Assembly: GCA_900550645.1 (NCBI GenBank)
Contig: URTA01000004.1
Coordinates: 1-64,000, forward strand
DNA length: 64,000 bases
Source of the DNA: an uncultured Porphyromonadaceae bacterium
Lineage (GTDB): Bacteria; Bacteroidota; Bacteroidia; Bacteroidales; Muribaculaceae
Direction: 5' to 3'
Both the position numbers and the translations under genes were made by a program. The notes below the pieces were generated by a model, which was not told the origin of the DNA, did no database searches, and saw nothing but the letters and a program-made list of their open reading frames with translations. Below, one piece after another: positions 50,977 to 59,111 of the stretch (the stretch's first letter is position 1; each line of letters opens with the position of its first letter).

Positions 50977-51613
50977 TAGGGTTATATGCACACTGCTGTG
51001 CAGTATGATGCTGGCTGTGCTGGCTTCTTGCAACGGCGACGACACCCCGCAGCCCACCCCTGTCAGCTTCACCGACTTTGCCACTGTCGTGACTTCCGGC
51101 GAGGGGCAGGACACGCAGCTTGACATACAGCGCACGCCCTCGTCACCTCTGGTGCGTCTGCGCAGCAGCCAGACACTTGAAGGAGCAAAGGAGGGGCAGC
51201 GTATTGTAGTCTGCTGGCAGGCAAGCCCCGCAGACACCGTTTTGCGCCCCGTGCCGGTGGTGATATGCTCTGCCGCCGCGATACCGTATTGCAAGGTCAA
51301 AGCATATTCTATGGACGAGATACGCCGCATGAGACAAGTCAGCTATAAAGTGCTGTCCGCCGCTCGCGTGGGCGACTACCTGAATATGCAGCTCACGGTG
51401 CAGAGCAACGCTCGCGACACGCGCTTCGCCATGGTGGCCGACGAGGCTACTCTGGAACAGGAGACCGTAGACTGCTATCTGGTGGGGGAGAACCTCCCCG
51501 AAAATGGAGCATACGTCAACCGCCGCACTTACGCCTCGTTTGACATAAGCGGGATTGCGCCACGCTCGGGGCAGCAAGTGCGTCTATGCAATATTGACCA
51601 AACCGACCAATAA
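50948..51613 (+). CDS. NigD-like lipoprotein
   Basis: A 221-residue lipoprotein with a lipobox (LASC, near residue 28). The phrases DFATVVTSGEGQDTQLDIQR, EGQRIVVCWQAS and AARVGDYLNMQLTVQ are similar to the NigD-like family of Bacteroidales surface lipoproteins (two beta-domains). The start is uncertain among ATG 50948, 50957 and 50969, all overlapping lolD. Function unknown. It is in the middle of the tcdA-aroB operon. Confidence 0.75.
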   Translation: MKRMKVIMNNRVICTLLCSMMLAVLASCNGDDTPQPTPVSFTDFATVVTSGEGQDTQLDIQRTPSSPLVRLRSSQTLEGAKEGQRIVVCWQASPADTVLRPVPVVICSAAAIPYCKVKAYSMDEIRRMRQVSYKVLSAARVGDYLNMQLTVQSNARDTRFAMVADEATLEQETVDCYLVGENLPENGAYVNRRTYASFDISGIAPRSGQQVRLCNIDQTDQ

Positions 51614-51630
51614 AACTAATCGCAAGGCAA

Positions 51631-52542
51631 ATGGCACGAGACCTCTTCTCCCGGTATGTGTGGATAGTAGATACAATAACCCGCTACGGCAGCATTTCAC
51701 GCGAGCGGCTCAACCAGCTGTGGATGCGCTCTCACCTGAGCGACGGCAACCCCATACCCGAGCGTACATTCTTCCACTACCGCCGCGCCATTGAGGAGAA
51801 CTTCCACATCGACATCGAGTGCGGCAAGGACGGCGAGTACCGTGTCAAGCGTCCTGCCGGGATGCGCGACAAGGCGTTTTCCAACTGGCTGCTCGATTCA
51901 TACGCTGTGCGTACCGCCATGAGCGGCGAGAGCGCGGCGGCAATGGTGATGGTCGATGACGTGCCCTCCTCGCGGCAGTTCCTCTCACGAGCCATCGAGG
52001 CAGCGGCACACCACGAGAAAATCATATTCTCTTACGCCGGCTTCAACCGTTCGCGCGTGGAGCGTGACATACACTACCACCCGTATTTCCTCCGCCTGTA
52101 CAAGCAGCGGTGGTACATGGTAGGCTTAAAGGAAGGGGACGACCCTGCCTCCCCCTCTCACGGCATACGCACATACGCCCTCGACCGCGTCAAGGAAATG
52201 ACGCTCACCGGCGAGGAGTTTGAGATGCCGGAAGGCACAAGCCCCGAGGGCTTCTTTGCCGATATCATCGGCATAACTTCGTCGCATGCGAGTGTGCGCG
52301 ACGTGCGTATACGCACATCGCCACGCCAGGCCAAATACCTGCGTGCGCTGCCGCTGCACCATTCGCAGCAGGAGCAGGTGCATCAGGACTATTCCATATT
52401 CACATACCGCCTCAAGCTGAACTACGAGCTCGTGCATGAACTGCTGAGCCTCGGGGCTGACGTTGAGGCACTCGAGCCGCCCGAACTCCGCGCCATGCTT
52501 GCCGACGAGGTGCGGCGGCTCGCCGATGTATACCTGAAATGA
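51631..52542 (+). CDS. WYL-domain transcriptional regulator (paralogue of the retron-linked one)
   Basis: A 303-residue protein with the same layout as the 1250-2203 gene: N-terminal HTH region (YVWIVDTITRYGSISRERLN, PERTFFHYRRAIEENFHIDI), WYL domain (YHPYFLRLYKQRWYMVGLKE, TYALDRVKEMTL) and C-terminal part with VRIRTSPRQAKYLRALPLHHS. This copy is GC-rich like its neighbours and lies within a housekeeping operon, so it is likely the native paralogue. Its ligand and targets are unknown. Confidence 0.88.
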   Translation: MARDLFSRYVWIVDTITRYGSISRERLNQLWMRSHLSDGNPIPERTFFHYRRAIEENFHIDIECGKDGEYRVKRPAGMRDKAFSNWLLDSYAVRTAMSGESAAAMVMVDDVPSSRQFLSRAIEAAAHHEKIIFSYAGFNRSRVERDIHYHPYFLRLYKQRWYMVGLKEGDDPASPSHGIRTYALDRVKEMTLTGEEFEMPEGTSPEGFFADIIGITSSHASVRDVRIRTSPRQAKYLRALPLHHSQQEQVHQDYSIFTYRLKLNYELVHELLSLGADVEALEPPELRAMLADEVRRLADVYLK

Positions 52543-52555
52543 CAACACCCACGAC

Positions 52556-53266
52556 ATGACTCAAGATAACACCCGACTGTTCCCATCGCCGCTTCGTGCC
52601 GCCCTCATCGACATGGACGGCGTGCTGTATGACTCCATGCCTCACCATGCACTGGCGTGGCAGCGTATGTTCGCTGAAATCGGTGTGAATGTCACCTCCG
52701 GCGAGTTCTTCGGCTATGAAGGTATGACCGGCAGCGCGACCATTGACCTGGTGATGCAGCGCGAGCGCGGCTTGACACTCCCCGACGAGGAGAAGAAGCG
52801 GCTCTATGCCCGCAAGACGCAGCTGTTCCGCGAAATGGGCGAGGTTGAGCTGATGCCTGGCGCTGACCGTATGCTCGCTTCGCTGCAGCGTGCTGGCGTG
52901 AGGTGCGTGCTTGTGACCGGCTCGGGACAGTCATCGGTCATCTCGCGCATTGACCGCGACTATCCCGGCGTGTTCGCTGCGGCCGACCGCATCACCGCTC
53001 TCGATGTGACCCACGGCAAGCCGCATCCCGAGCCGTATATGCGCGGGCTTGCGATAGCCGGCACTGACGCTGCGCATGCCATAGTGATAGAAAACGCGCC
53101 GCTCGGCGTGCGGGCCGGCATAGCCGCCGGGCTGTTCACCGTGGCTGTGACCACAGGCCCCATAGCGCGGCAGGCCTTTGTGGACGAAGGCGCGGACATG
53201 ATATTCCCTTCAATGGAGGAATTTGCCGACGCGCTCCCAAAACTTATAGTATCCCGAAAATCATGA
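52556..53266 (+). CDS. HAD-superfamily hydrolase, beta-phosphoglucomutase-like
   Basis: A 236-residue HAD enzyme: motif I DMDGVLYDSM, a small helical cap (about 30-90), motif II LVTGSGQSS, motif III lysine in HGKPHPEPYM, and motif IV IENAPLGVRAG. This pattern fits phosphatases or phosphomutases of the subfamily I/III type. It starts 13 bp after the WYL gene, and its stop overlaps the aroB start by four bases. Confidence 0.9.
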   Translation: MTQDNTRLFPSPLRAALIDMDGVLYDSMPHHALAWQRMFAEIGVNVTSGEFFGYEGMTGSATIDLVMQRERGLTLPDEEKKRLYARKTQLFREMGEVELMPGADRMLASLQRAGVRCVLVTGSGQSSVISRIDRDYPGVFAAADRITALDVTHGKPHPEPYMRGLAIAGTDAAHAIVIENAPLGVRAGIAAGLFTVAVTTGPIARQAFVDEGADMIFPSMEEFADALPKLIVSRKS

Positions 53267-54372
53267 AAGTAACCAGTTGCAACACCTTTGGCCTCAATGA
53301 GCTGTCGCGGCATGCAACGGGAGCCTCGATTGACAGGCTCGTTGTCATCACTGACAGCAATGTCAGTCCCCTGCTGCCTGGCATCATCACACCCGGCGAC
53401 CCTCTGCTCTCCTCGCCGACTATCGTCATACCAGCCGGCGAGCAGAACAAGACTATCGAAACGGCAGAGCATATATGGGCGGAGATGCAGCGTCTCGGCA
53501 TGACACGCAGCTCATTCGTCGTCAATGTCGGCGGCGGCATGGTCACTGACATCGGCGGATTTGCGGCTGCCACATACCGGCGAGGCATCCCATTCGCCAA
53601 CGTCGCCACAACGCTCCTCGGCGCGGTGGACGCTGCCGTCGGGGGAAAGACTGGCGTGAATTTCGGCGGGCTGAAGAACCAGGTCGGCGTGTTCGCCATG
53701 CCCACGCACACGTACATCCCCTTCGCTGCGTTCAAAACACTGCCTCACGAAGAGCTGCTGTCGGGTTACGGCGAAATGCTCAAGACGAGCTATATATTCA
53801 GCGAAGAGCTTGTACGCAAGATAATGGATGCAGCTCCTATGCTCGATGACCTTGTCAATGAGGTGCCGGATGTCACGCCGCCGCTTGAAGATCCCGACAC
53901 AACCTCGCTTGGGTATATGATAGGGGAATGTTCTCGCCACAAGGGCTTTGTGGTGAGCCAAGACCCCCACGAGCAAGGGATGCGCAAGTGCCTCAACTTC
54001 GGGCATACCTGCGGTCACGCTTTCGAGGAGATGATGCTCGCCCGGGGCAATGCGCTGCCTCATGGCATCGCTGTGGCGCACGGCATCCTCGTTGCGCTTA
54101 TTTTGAGCCATTTGCGGCTTGCTCTCCCCTCTGAGGAGGTATACCGCTACGCGGATTTCCTGAAAGCCGTGTTCCCGAGGATAGCCGTCAGCTGCAACGA
54201 CTATCCGCAGCTGCTGGAGTTTCTGGCCGGCGACAAGAAGAACCGGGCTGACGGCAAAATGCTCTTTGTGTTGTTGCGTGGCACAGTCGGCAAGGTAAGT
54301 TCTGTCGAACCTGTTGAGCCTCATGAGGTCGAGGCGGCACTCGATATATACCGCGACTTGACCGGGCAGTAG
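53263..54372 (+). CDS. aroB: 3-dehydroquinate synthase
   Basis: A 369-residue NAD-dependent enzyme that cyclises DAHP to 3-dehydroquinate in the shikimate pathway. NAD site: VNVGGGMVTDIGGFAAATYR; active-site regions TTLLGAVDAAVGGKTGVN, GEMLKTSYIFS and the zinc histidines in NFGHTCGHAFEEMM and PHGIAVAHGIL. Full length. It is the last gene of the operon and converges with the lipoprotein gene at 54383, with 10 bp between them and no obvious hairpin. Confidence 0.96.
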   Translation: MKVTSCNTFGLNELSRHATGASIDRLVVITDSNVSPLLPGIITPGDPLLSSPTIVIPAGEQNKTIETAEHIWAEMQRLGMTRSSFVVNVGGGMVTDIGGFAAATYRRGIPFANVATTLLGAVDAAVGGKTGVNFGGLKNQVGVFAMPTHTYIPFAAFKTLPHEELLSGYGEMLKTSYIFSEELVRKIMDAAPMLDDLVNEVPDVTPPLEDPDTTSLGYMIGECSRHKGFVVSQDPHEQGMRKCLNFGHTCGHAFEEMMLARGNALPHGIAVAHGILVALILSHLRLALPSEEVYRYADFLKAVFPRIAVSCNDYPQLLEFLAGDKKNRADGKMLFVLLRGTVGKVSSVEPVEPHEVEAALDIYRDLTGQ

Positions 54373-54382
54373 CCGCCGGCTG

Positions 54383-54952
54383 TCAGTCGATTGTGTCGGA
54401 AATTGAGATGACTATGCGGCATCCGTCCAGCCCCTCGTCTCCCATTCCCTTAAAGGAGATGTAGCCGTGGTCAGTGCGGTATACGCGCTCCTCGCTGCGG
54501 TCGCTGCGGTGGTGGCTCACCATACGCTCGCGCTTCAGGTCGAGGCAATACGACAGGTAGCCCACCAGGTCATTGCCCACCAGGTCGCCCCCGTGCAGGT
54601 TTGTGATTTCGGCGCGTGTCGGCGCGGCGATGCGCACACGCCATGTCCCGGGATTGCTCATAGAGTCGATGTACAGCGGCGCTCCAACGCCGTCTGTGAG
54701 TATGCCGGTGAAATCGTATGCCGTAGAGTCGAAAGGCTCGCCCACACGCAGCGCGTCCGTCAGGCTGCGCACCGTCATGCCGATGTCGTTGTCTGCATGA
54801 AAAGGCTTTGCCTCATGTGCCTTGCCGTCTTGCGCGTGTCTGTCGCCGCGTCCGCACGATGCCAATAAGGCCACACACGCCACTGAAACGGCTGAAATCA
54901 CAACCGCTGCGCGTGCAAACATCTTCAGACGTATGGAACTTGCCGTTAACAT
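54383..54952 (-). CDS. Small lipoprotein of unknown function (189 aa)
   Basis: A lipobox (LLASC, about residues 29-33) follows a hydrophobic signal. The mature part includes GDRHAQDGKAHEAKPFHADN, then DFTGILTDGVGAPLYIDS and GDLVGNDLVGYLSYCLDLKR, ending with GCRIVISISDTID. No family recognised. The second start MFARAAV is also possible. A -7 box TAATTTTG (minus strand) lies at 54982-54989. Convergent with aroB. Confidence 0.68.
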   Translation of the reverse strand: MLTASSIRLKMFARAAVVISAVSVACVALLASCGRGDRHAQDGKAHEAKPFHADNDIGMTVRSLTDALRVGEPFDSTAYDFTGILTDGVGAPLYIDSMSNPGTWRVRIAAPTRAEITNLHGGDLVGNDLVGYLSYCLDLKRERMVSHHRSDRSEERVYRTDHGYISFKGMGDEGLDGCRIVISISDTID

Positions 54953-55056
54953 CCCTTGTTGTTGCCGTTAAATTCGCTGTGCAAAATTACTGCCTTTCCA
55001 CGAAACTGAAAAATTTCTGCGTCCAAAAATGCACCCATATTTCACCCCTGAAACAG

Positions 55057-56412
55057 TCAGTCGAGCGAGCCGATGACGCTGGAGACGTTGGAGAAGAACA
55101 TGACGTAATATATCGGCATATATGTGATGCCTCCTTCGATGTATACGCGCTGCTCGTTTGACAGCACATACGCTCGTTTGACATTGTATTCGCTGACAGA
55201 CAGGAAGCGGTCGAGTGCGCTGTGAATCTTGTAGTCCTTGCCCAATTTGACCTCAATGGGTATGTTGGAGAGGCTGTCCGCATCGTCTATCAGGTAGTCC
55301 ACTTCGCCGTTCTTCTTGTTGTCGTAATAGTACAGCGGGTATCCGTGCGCCCTAAGCTCCTGTGCCACAACGGTTTCATAGACTGAACCGAGGTTGATGC
55401 CAGCTGTGTCTGTCATCACGGCGTTGATGTTGTTGCGGAAATAGATGCCCGACAACAGCCCAACGTCGTTCATGTACAGTTTAAGGAGGTTCTTGCCGCT
55501 GTTCTCAACAAGCGGGTATGAGGGTTTGCTGACGGCACGCACCTCGAGAGCCACGCCCGAGGAAATGAGGTAGTCGAACTCCTCGGCATAGTCGCTGCTG
55601 CGTTTCCAGTCTTTGCCTTCTATATCTCTGATAACAATCCGTTTCCTGCGGTTTTCGAACACAGAGGGAATCATGTCGTATATCCGCTTGATTTTCAGTC
55701 GGCGGTTGCTTTGGTCTTCATATTTTGAGGCATCTACTCCATACAAGTCGAGTACTTCACGCTGTATGTCACGCACTTCGACGATGTTTTTGTCTTCGAC
55801 GTATGAGGCAACGGCTTTAGGCAGACCGCCGACGAGCAGGTATTTGCGGAACAGGTTCAGCATCCGTGCGTGTATAGCGTCAGGCAGCGAGGCGTTGCTG
55901 TCGAAGCATTCCTTCATGGTCTGCACTGCCGCCTCGCCTACGCCGTTGGCATACAGGAACTCCTCGAAGTCCATGGGGTACATGTGCTGTACCTTGAGGC
56001 TGCCGAGCGGCAGCGACTGTGTCTTGCGGAGAGACACGCCGAGCAGCGAGCCGCTGGCGATGTAGGTGAAGCGGCGGTCGCGCATCAGGAACTTGACGAG
56101 TGTCAGCAAGTGGTCGTATGCCTGTATTTCGTCGATGAATACAAGCGTTGAGGCGCGGTCTTTCATCTTGTCGCCGGCAACCATGCTGACTGCCAGGTAG
56201 AAGTCCTCGACAGTACGTGCTTCGGCAAACACGCGGTCGCCGAGCTTGTCCTCCTCCATGTTTATCTCAATGTAGTTCGGGAACATTTTCTGCCCTACGC
56301 TGCGTATGATGTATGACTTGCCTATTTGGCGTGCGCCGTCGATGACGAGCATCCGGTCGGAGTCAGATGACAAATATTCCTCTATCTGCTGGGCTATCTT
56401 CCTGTACAGCAT
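55057..56412 (-). CDS. AAA_14/DUF4143 ATP-binding protein (second copy)
   Basis: A 451-residue AAA_14 ATPase with Walker A GARQIGKSYII, Walker B-like STLVFIDEIQAYDH and sensor TYIASGSLLGVSL, then a DUF4143 domain with the restriction-like region GEVDYLIDDADSLSNIPIEV (about 395-415). Start ATG 56412 (MLYRKIAQQ). It differs from the 35357 relative by its longer middle region. A -7 box TAACTTTG (minus strand, 56439-56446) lies just upstream, and beyond it are three exact repeats with a 33-bp period. Confidence 0.87.
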   Translation of the reverse strand: MLYRKIAQQIEEYLSSDSDRMLVIDGARQIGKSYIIRSVGQKMFPNYIEINMEEDKLGDRVFAEARTVEDFYLAVSMVAGDKMKDRASTLVFIDEIQAYDHLLTLVKFLMRDRRFTYIASGSLLGVSLRKTQSLPLGSLKVQHMYPMDFEEFLYANGVGEAAVQTMKECFDSNASLPDAIHARMLNLFRKYLLVGGLPKAVASYVEDKNIVEVRDIQREVLDLYGVDASKYEDQSNRRLKIKRIYDMIPSVFENRRKRIVIRDIEGKDWKRSSDYAEEFDYLISSGVALEVRAVSKPSYPLVENSGKNLLKLYMNDVGLLSGIYFRNNINAVMTDTAGINLGSVYETVVAQELRAHGYPLYYYDNKKNGEVDYLIDDADSLSNIPIEVKLGKDYKIHSALDRFLSVSEYNVKRAYVLSNEQRVYIEGGITYMPIYYVMFFSNVSSVIGSLD

Positions 56413-56464
56413 TGTGTAACGTCGTTGGTTTGACACTGCAAAGTTAGTGATTTTTATTTGGACA

Positions 56465-56541
56465 GGTGCGTTTTCTGCGAAAAATGACCCTCGAAAAGGT
56501 GCGTTTTCCGCGATTTTGAGGGGTTGAAAAGGTGCGTTTTC
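56465..56541. repeat. Three direct repeats of GGTGCGTTTTC with a 33-bp period
   Basis: The 11-mer GGTGCGTTTTC occurs at 56465-56475, 56498-56508 and 56531-56541, exactly 33 bp apart; the flanks (AAAA before copies two and three, C or CC after) are also partly conserved. They lie between the promoter of the DUF4143 gene and the flippase promoter. Confidence 0.85.
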
Positions 56542-56573
56542 CGAAGATGCGTGGTCGGCTGTGGCGGAAAATG

Positions 56574-56604
56574 TTGGCTGTTCGGGGGCAATTCGCTATA
56601 TTTG
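56574..56604 (+). promoter_or_regulatory. Promoter of the flippase gene
   Basis: TTG (56574-56576), 20-bp spacer, TATATTTG (56597-56604). The predicted start is only about 1-3 nt before the ATG at 56612. Confidence 0.65.
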
Positions 56605-56611
56605 CACTGCA

Positions 56612-58075
56612 ATGGGAGGCAATACAGACAATGCGCCCGGCCAGTCGCTGAAGCAGCGGACGGCGCGGACGCTGAAATGGAACACGATAGACCGTGTGTC
56701 GCAGCAGGTGGCACTCGCGGTCATCGGCGTTGTGCTTGCCAACCTGCTCTCGCGTGAGGACTACGGCCTGACGGGCGTGATAGCCATGTTTCAGGCATTC
56801 GCCATTGTGTTTGTTGACAGCGGCTTCGGCGCGGCTCTGTTGCAGAAGAAGGAGACTGACGAGCGCGACTATAGCACGGTGTTCTGGTTCAACATTGCCG
56901 TGGCGGTGGGGATATACATAATCTTGTGGTTTGCCGCGCCGCTGATAGCCGATTTCTTCCGCAGCGAGCGGCTTGTGCTGCTGTCGCGTGTGATGTTCCT
57001 GTCGTTCATCCTCAACGCGCTGGGCATTGTGCAGACCAATCGCCTGATGAAGCAGATGGAGGTGCGCCAGATAGCGTTGAGCAACCTCGCGGGGCTTGCC
57101 GTGTCAGGCGCGGTAGGCATCTGGCTCGCCGTGACGGGCTGGGGCGTGTGGGCGTTGGTATGGCAGACGGTCAGCCTTGCTTTCGTCAAGACAGCTTGGC
57201 TGTGGCTGGCGGTGCGGTGGCGGCCCGTGTGGGTGTTCAGCCGCGAGTCTATGCGCAGCATACGGCGCGTGGGCATGGGGGTGTTTTCCAGCTCGCTGCT
57301 CAATACGTTCTTCCTCAACCTGTACACTTTCGTCATCGGGCGTTGGTCGCTGGGGATGCTGGGCGTGTACACACAGGCCGACAAGTGGAGCAAGATGGGG
57401 ACAGCGTCGCTGTCGCAGATTATCACTGCCACCTTTGTGCCGCTGCTGTCACGCTTCCAGGACAACGCTGCCGAGTTTGTGCGCTATGTGCGGCGTGTTG
57501 ACCGGTTTGCCGCGCTGACGGTTGTGCCGCTCATGGCTGGGCTTGCCATGATAGCCACGCCGCTGTTTCACACGCTGTTCGGCACGAAATGGGACGATGC
57601 CATACCGCTGTTCCAGATACTGTCGCTGCGCGGCGTGTTCATAATCTTCATTTCCGTTTACAACAATTACCTGCTCGCAGCCGGGCGTGCCGGGTCGCTG
57701 GTGGTGGTCGAGACTGTCAAGGACGTGACGATGCTTGCGGCATTGGCGGTGACGGTTTTCATCGGTACAGTCGAGGCGTTGGTGTGGGGGCAGATGGTCG
57801 CCTCCGCGCTGACATGGGTGTACGTGCTGCTTCTCACCTCGCGCAAGACCGCATGCCGCGTGCGGTATATGCTCGCCGACATGGTGCCGGCGTTGGCACT
57901 GAGTGCCGCAGCCCTCGCCGCCGGGTGGGGAGTGTCGCTGGTGACGGACGAGGCAGCGGTTCAGCTTGTGCTGCGCATTGCGGTAGCTGCCGTGGTGTAC
58001 GTCACGCTGGCGTGCGCACTGCGCTTGCCGGAAGTCGCTGATGCCCGCGCATACATCCTCAAACGCCGCAATTGA
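56612..58075 (+). CDS. Oligosaccharide/lipopolysaccharide flippase (MATE/Wzx-like)
   Basis: A 487-residue polytopic membrane protein with about 12-14 hydrophobic segments (for example VALAVIGVVLANLLSREDYG, IAVAVGIYIILWFAAPLIA, MFLSFILNALGIVQTNRLMK). The N-terminal GLTGVIAMFQAFAIVFVDSG is typical of the polysaccharide flippase family (MOP superfamily). It would move lipid-linked sugars across the inner membrane; the substrate is unknown, with no glycosyltransferase next door. ATG 56612 (MGGNTDNAPG) is chosen by its closeness to the promoter. It converges with the DUF4249 gene. Confidence 0.88.
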   Translation: MGGNTDNAPGQSLKQRTARTLKWNTIDRVSQQVALAVIGVVLANLLSREDYGLTGVIAMFQAFAIVFVDSGFGAALLQKKETDERDYSTVFWFNIAVAVGIYIILWFAAPLIADFFRSERLVLLSRVMFLSFILNALGIVQTNRLMKQMEVRQIALSNLAGLAVSGAVGIWLAVTGWGVWALVWQTVSLAFVKTAWLWLAVRWRPVWVFSRESMRSIRRVGMGVFSSSLLNTFFLNLYTFVIGRWSLGMLGVYTQADKWSKMGTASLSQIITATFVPLLSRFQDNAAEFVRYVRRVDRFAALTVVPLMAGLAMIATPLFHTLFGTKWDDAIPLFQILSLRGVFIIFISVYNNYLLAAGRAGSLVVVETVKDVTMLAALAVTVFIGTVEALVWGQMVASALTWVYVLLLTSRKTACRVRYMLADMVPALALSAAALAAGWGVSLVTDEAAVQLVLRIAVAAVVYVTLACALRLPEVADARAYILKRRN

Positions 58076-58111
58076 GAACGCATCGTGTTTCCTGGACGGA
58101 ATTTGACCGGG

Positions 58112-59107
58112 TTATTCCTGTGAGAGGCGCAGAAGCGGCATCACGTCCAAGTCCTTGGTGTCGAGCGTGTATGTGCCGAATACGCCCACTCCGCCGTCTA
58201 TGTTGTTGTAGTATTTCATCGGCTCGCTCACGCCTATGTCCACCATGCCGCCGTGCAGCCCGTCGGAGAGCGGGTTGTTGTACAGCACACTGACGAGGTA
58301 TTCGTAGTAGTCACGCGAAATGGCGTACAGCATGAACTTGCGCGGCATCTCTACCTCTGTATTGGCGGGCGGAAAAGACCACCCTTCTGTCTGTAAAATC
58401 TCCTTCACCAAGAGGGTGTGCGTTTCCCCGTCAATGCCGTAGTCGGAGAAGGGCAGTCCGTATGGGCAGTACGGCTCCCACCCTGGCACAACTGCGTTGA
58501 TGCGGCGGGCAAGCTGCTGGAATACATACTCGTCTGTGAAATCACGCTCCCCCATGGTTATCCCCGGGAGCAAATGGCTGGTCTTGTCGTATTGCAGGAA
58601 ATAATAGTTTTCCTCGTCTGCCGGGTCGGTGAACGTCACCTCGTATGAGACGATGTAGTCGGAGCCGGTATACACATACAACGGACCGCGCACCGAAGCG
58701 TCGATGCTCTCTATGCTTATCTTGCGCGGGATTATGCCTTTGCAGCTGACCGGCTTGTTGTCGTAGACGGTGCGCAGCTCCACTTCATCACCTTCGAGGG
58801 GCTTGACTGTTGACATATACAGATGTCTGTTCTCGTTGTAGGTCAATGTGCCTCGCGACTCGCCGTTGATGTAGAGCGCGATGTCGAGGCCGGTGACGTA
58901 GTCATGGTCGGGGTGATCGTCCGAATAGAAGTAAGTGCGCGTGGCAGCCACCGCGACAGTCGAATCCGGGTTGGCTATCGAATTGAGGGTCAGTATATTT
59001 TCGCCCTCCTGTCCCTTGTATTTGTCGAGGTCTATGTCCTGGTAGCAGCTTGTAGCAACAGCCATGAGCGCGATGCAGGCGGCAAGGCATGGTATTGGGT
59101 GTTTCAT
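58112..59107 (-). CDS. DUF4249 outer-membrane-associated lipoprotein
   Basis: A 331-residue lipoprotein with a lipobox (VATSC, near residue 20) followed by YQDIDLDKYKGQEGENILTL, typical of the Bacteroidetes DUF4249 family, and beta-rich content (VAATRTYFYSDDHPDHDYVT). DUF4249 genes are usually coupled with TonB-dependent receptors, as here: the receptor gene ends four bases before this start. ATG 59107 is chosen for the lipoprotein signal. The function is unknown; substrate binding at the surface is the usual suggestion. Confidence 0.87.
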   Translation of the reverse strand: MKHPIPCLAACIALMAVATSCYQDIDLDKYKGQEGENILTLNSIANPDSTVAVAATRTYFYSDDHPDHDYVTGLDIALYINGESRGTLTYNENRHLYMSTVKPLEGDEVELRTVYDNKPVSCKGIIPRKISIESIDASVRGPLYVYTGSDYIVSYEVTFTDPADEENYYFLQYDKTSHLLPGITMGERDFTDEYVFQQLARRINAVVPGWEPYCPYGLPFSDYGIDGETHTLLVKEILQTEGWSFPPANTEVEMPRKFMLYAISRDYYEYLVSVLYNNPLSDGLHGGMVDIGVSEPMKYYNNIDGGVGVFGTYTLDTKDLDVMPLLRLSQE

Positions 59108-59111
59108 GTTG

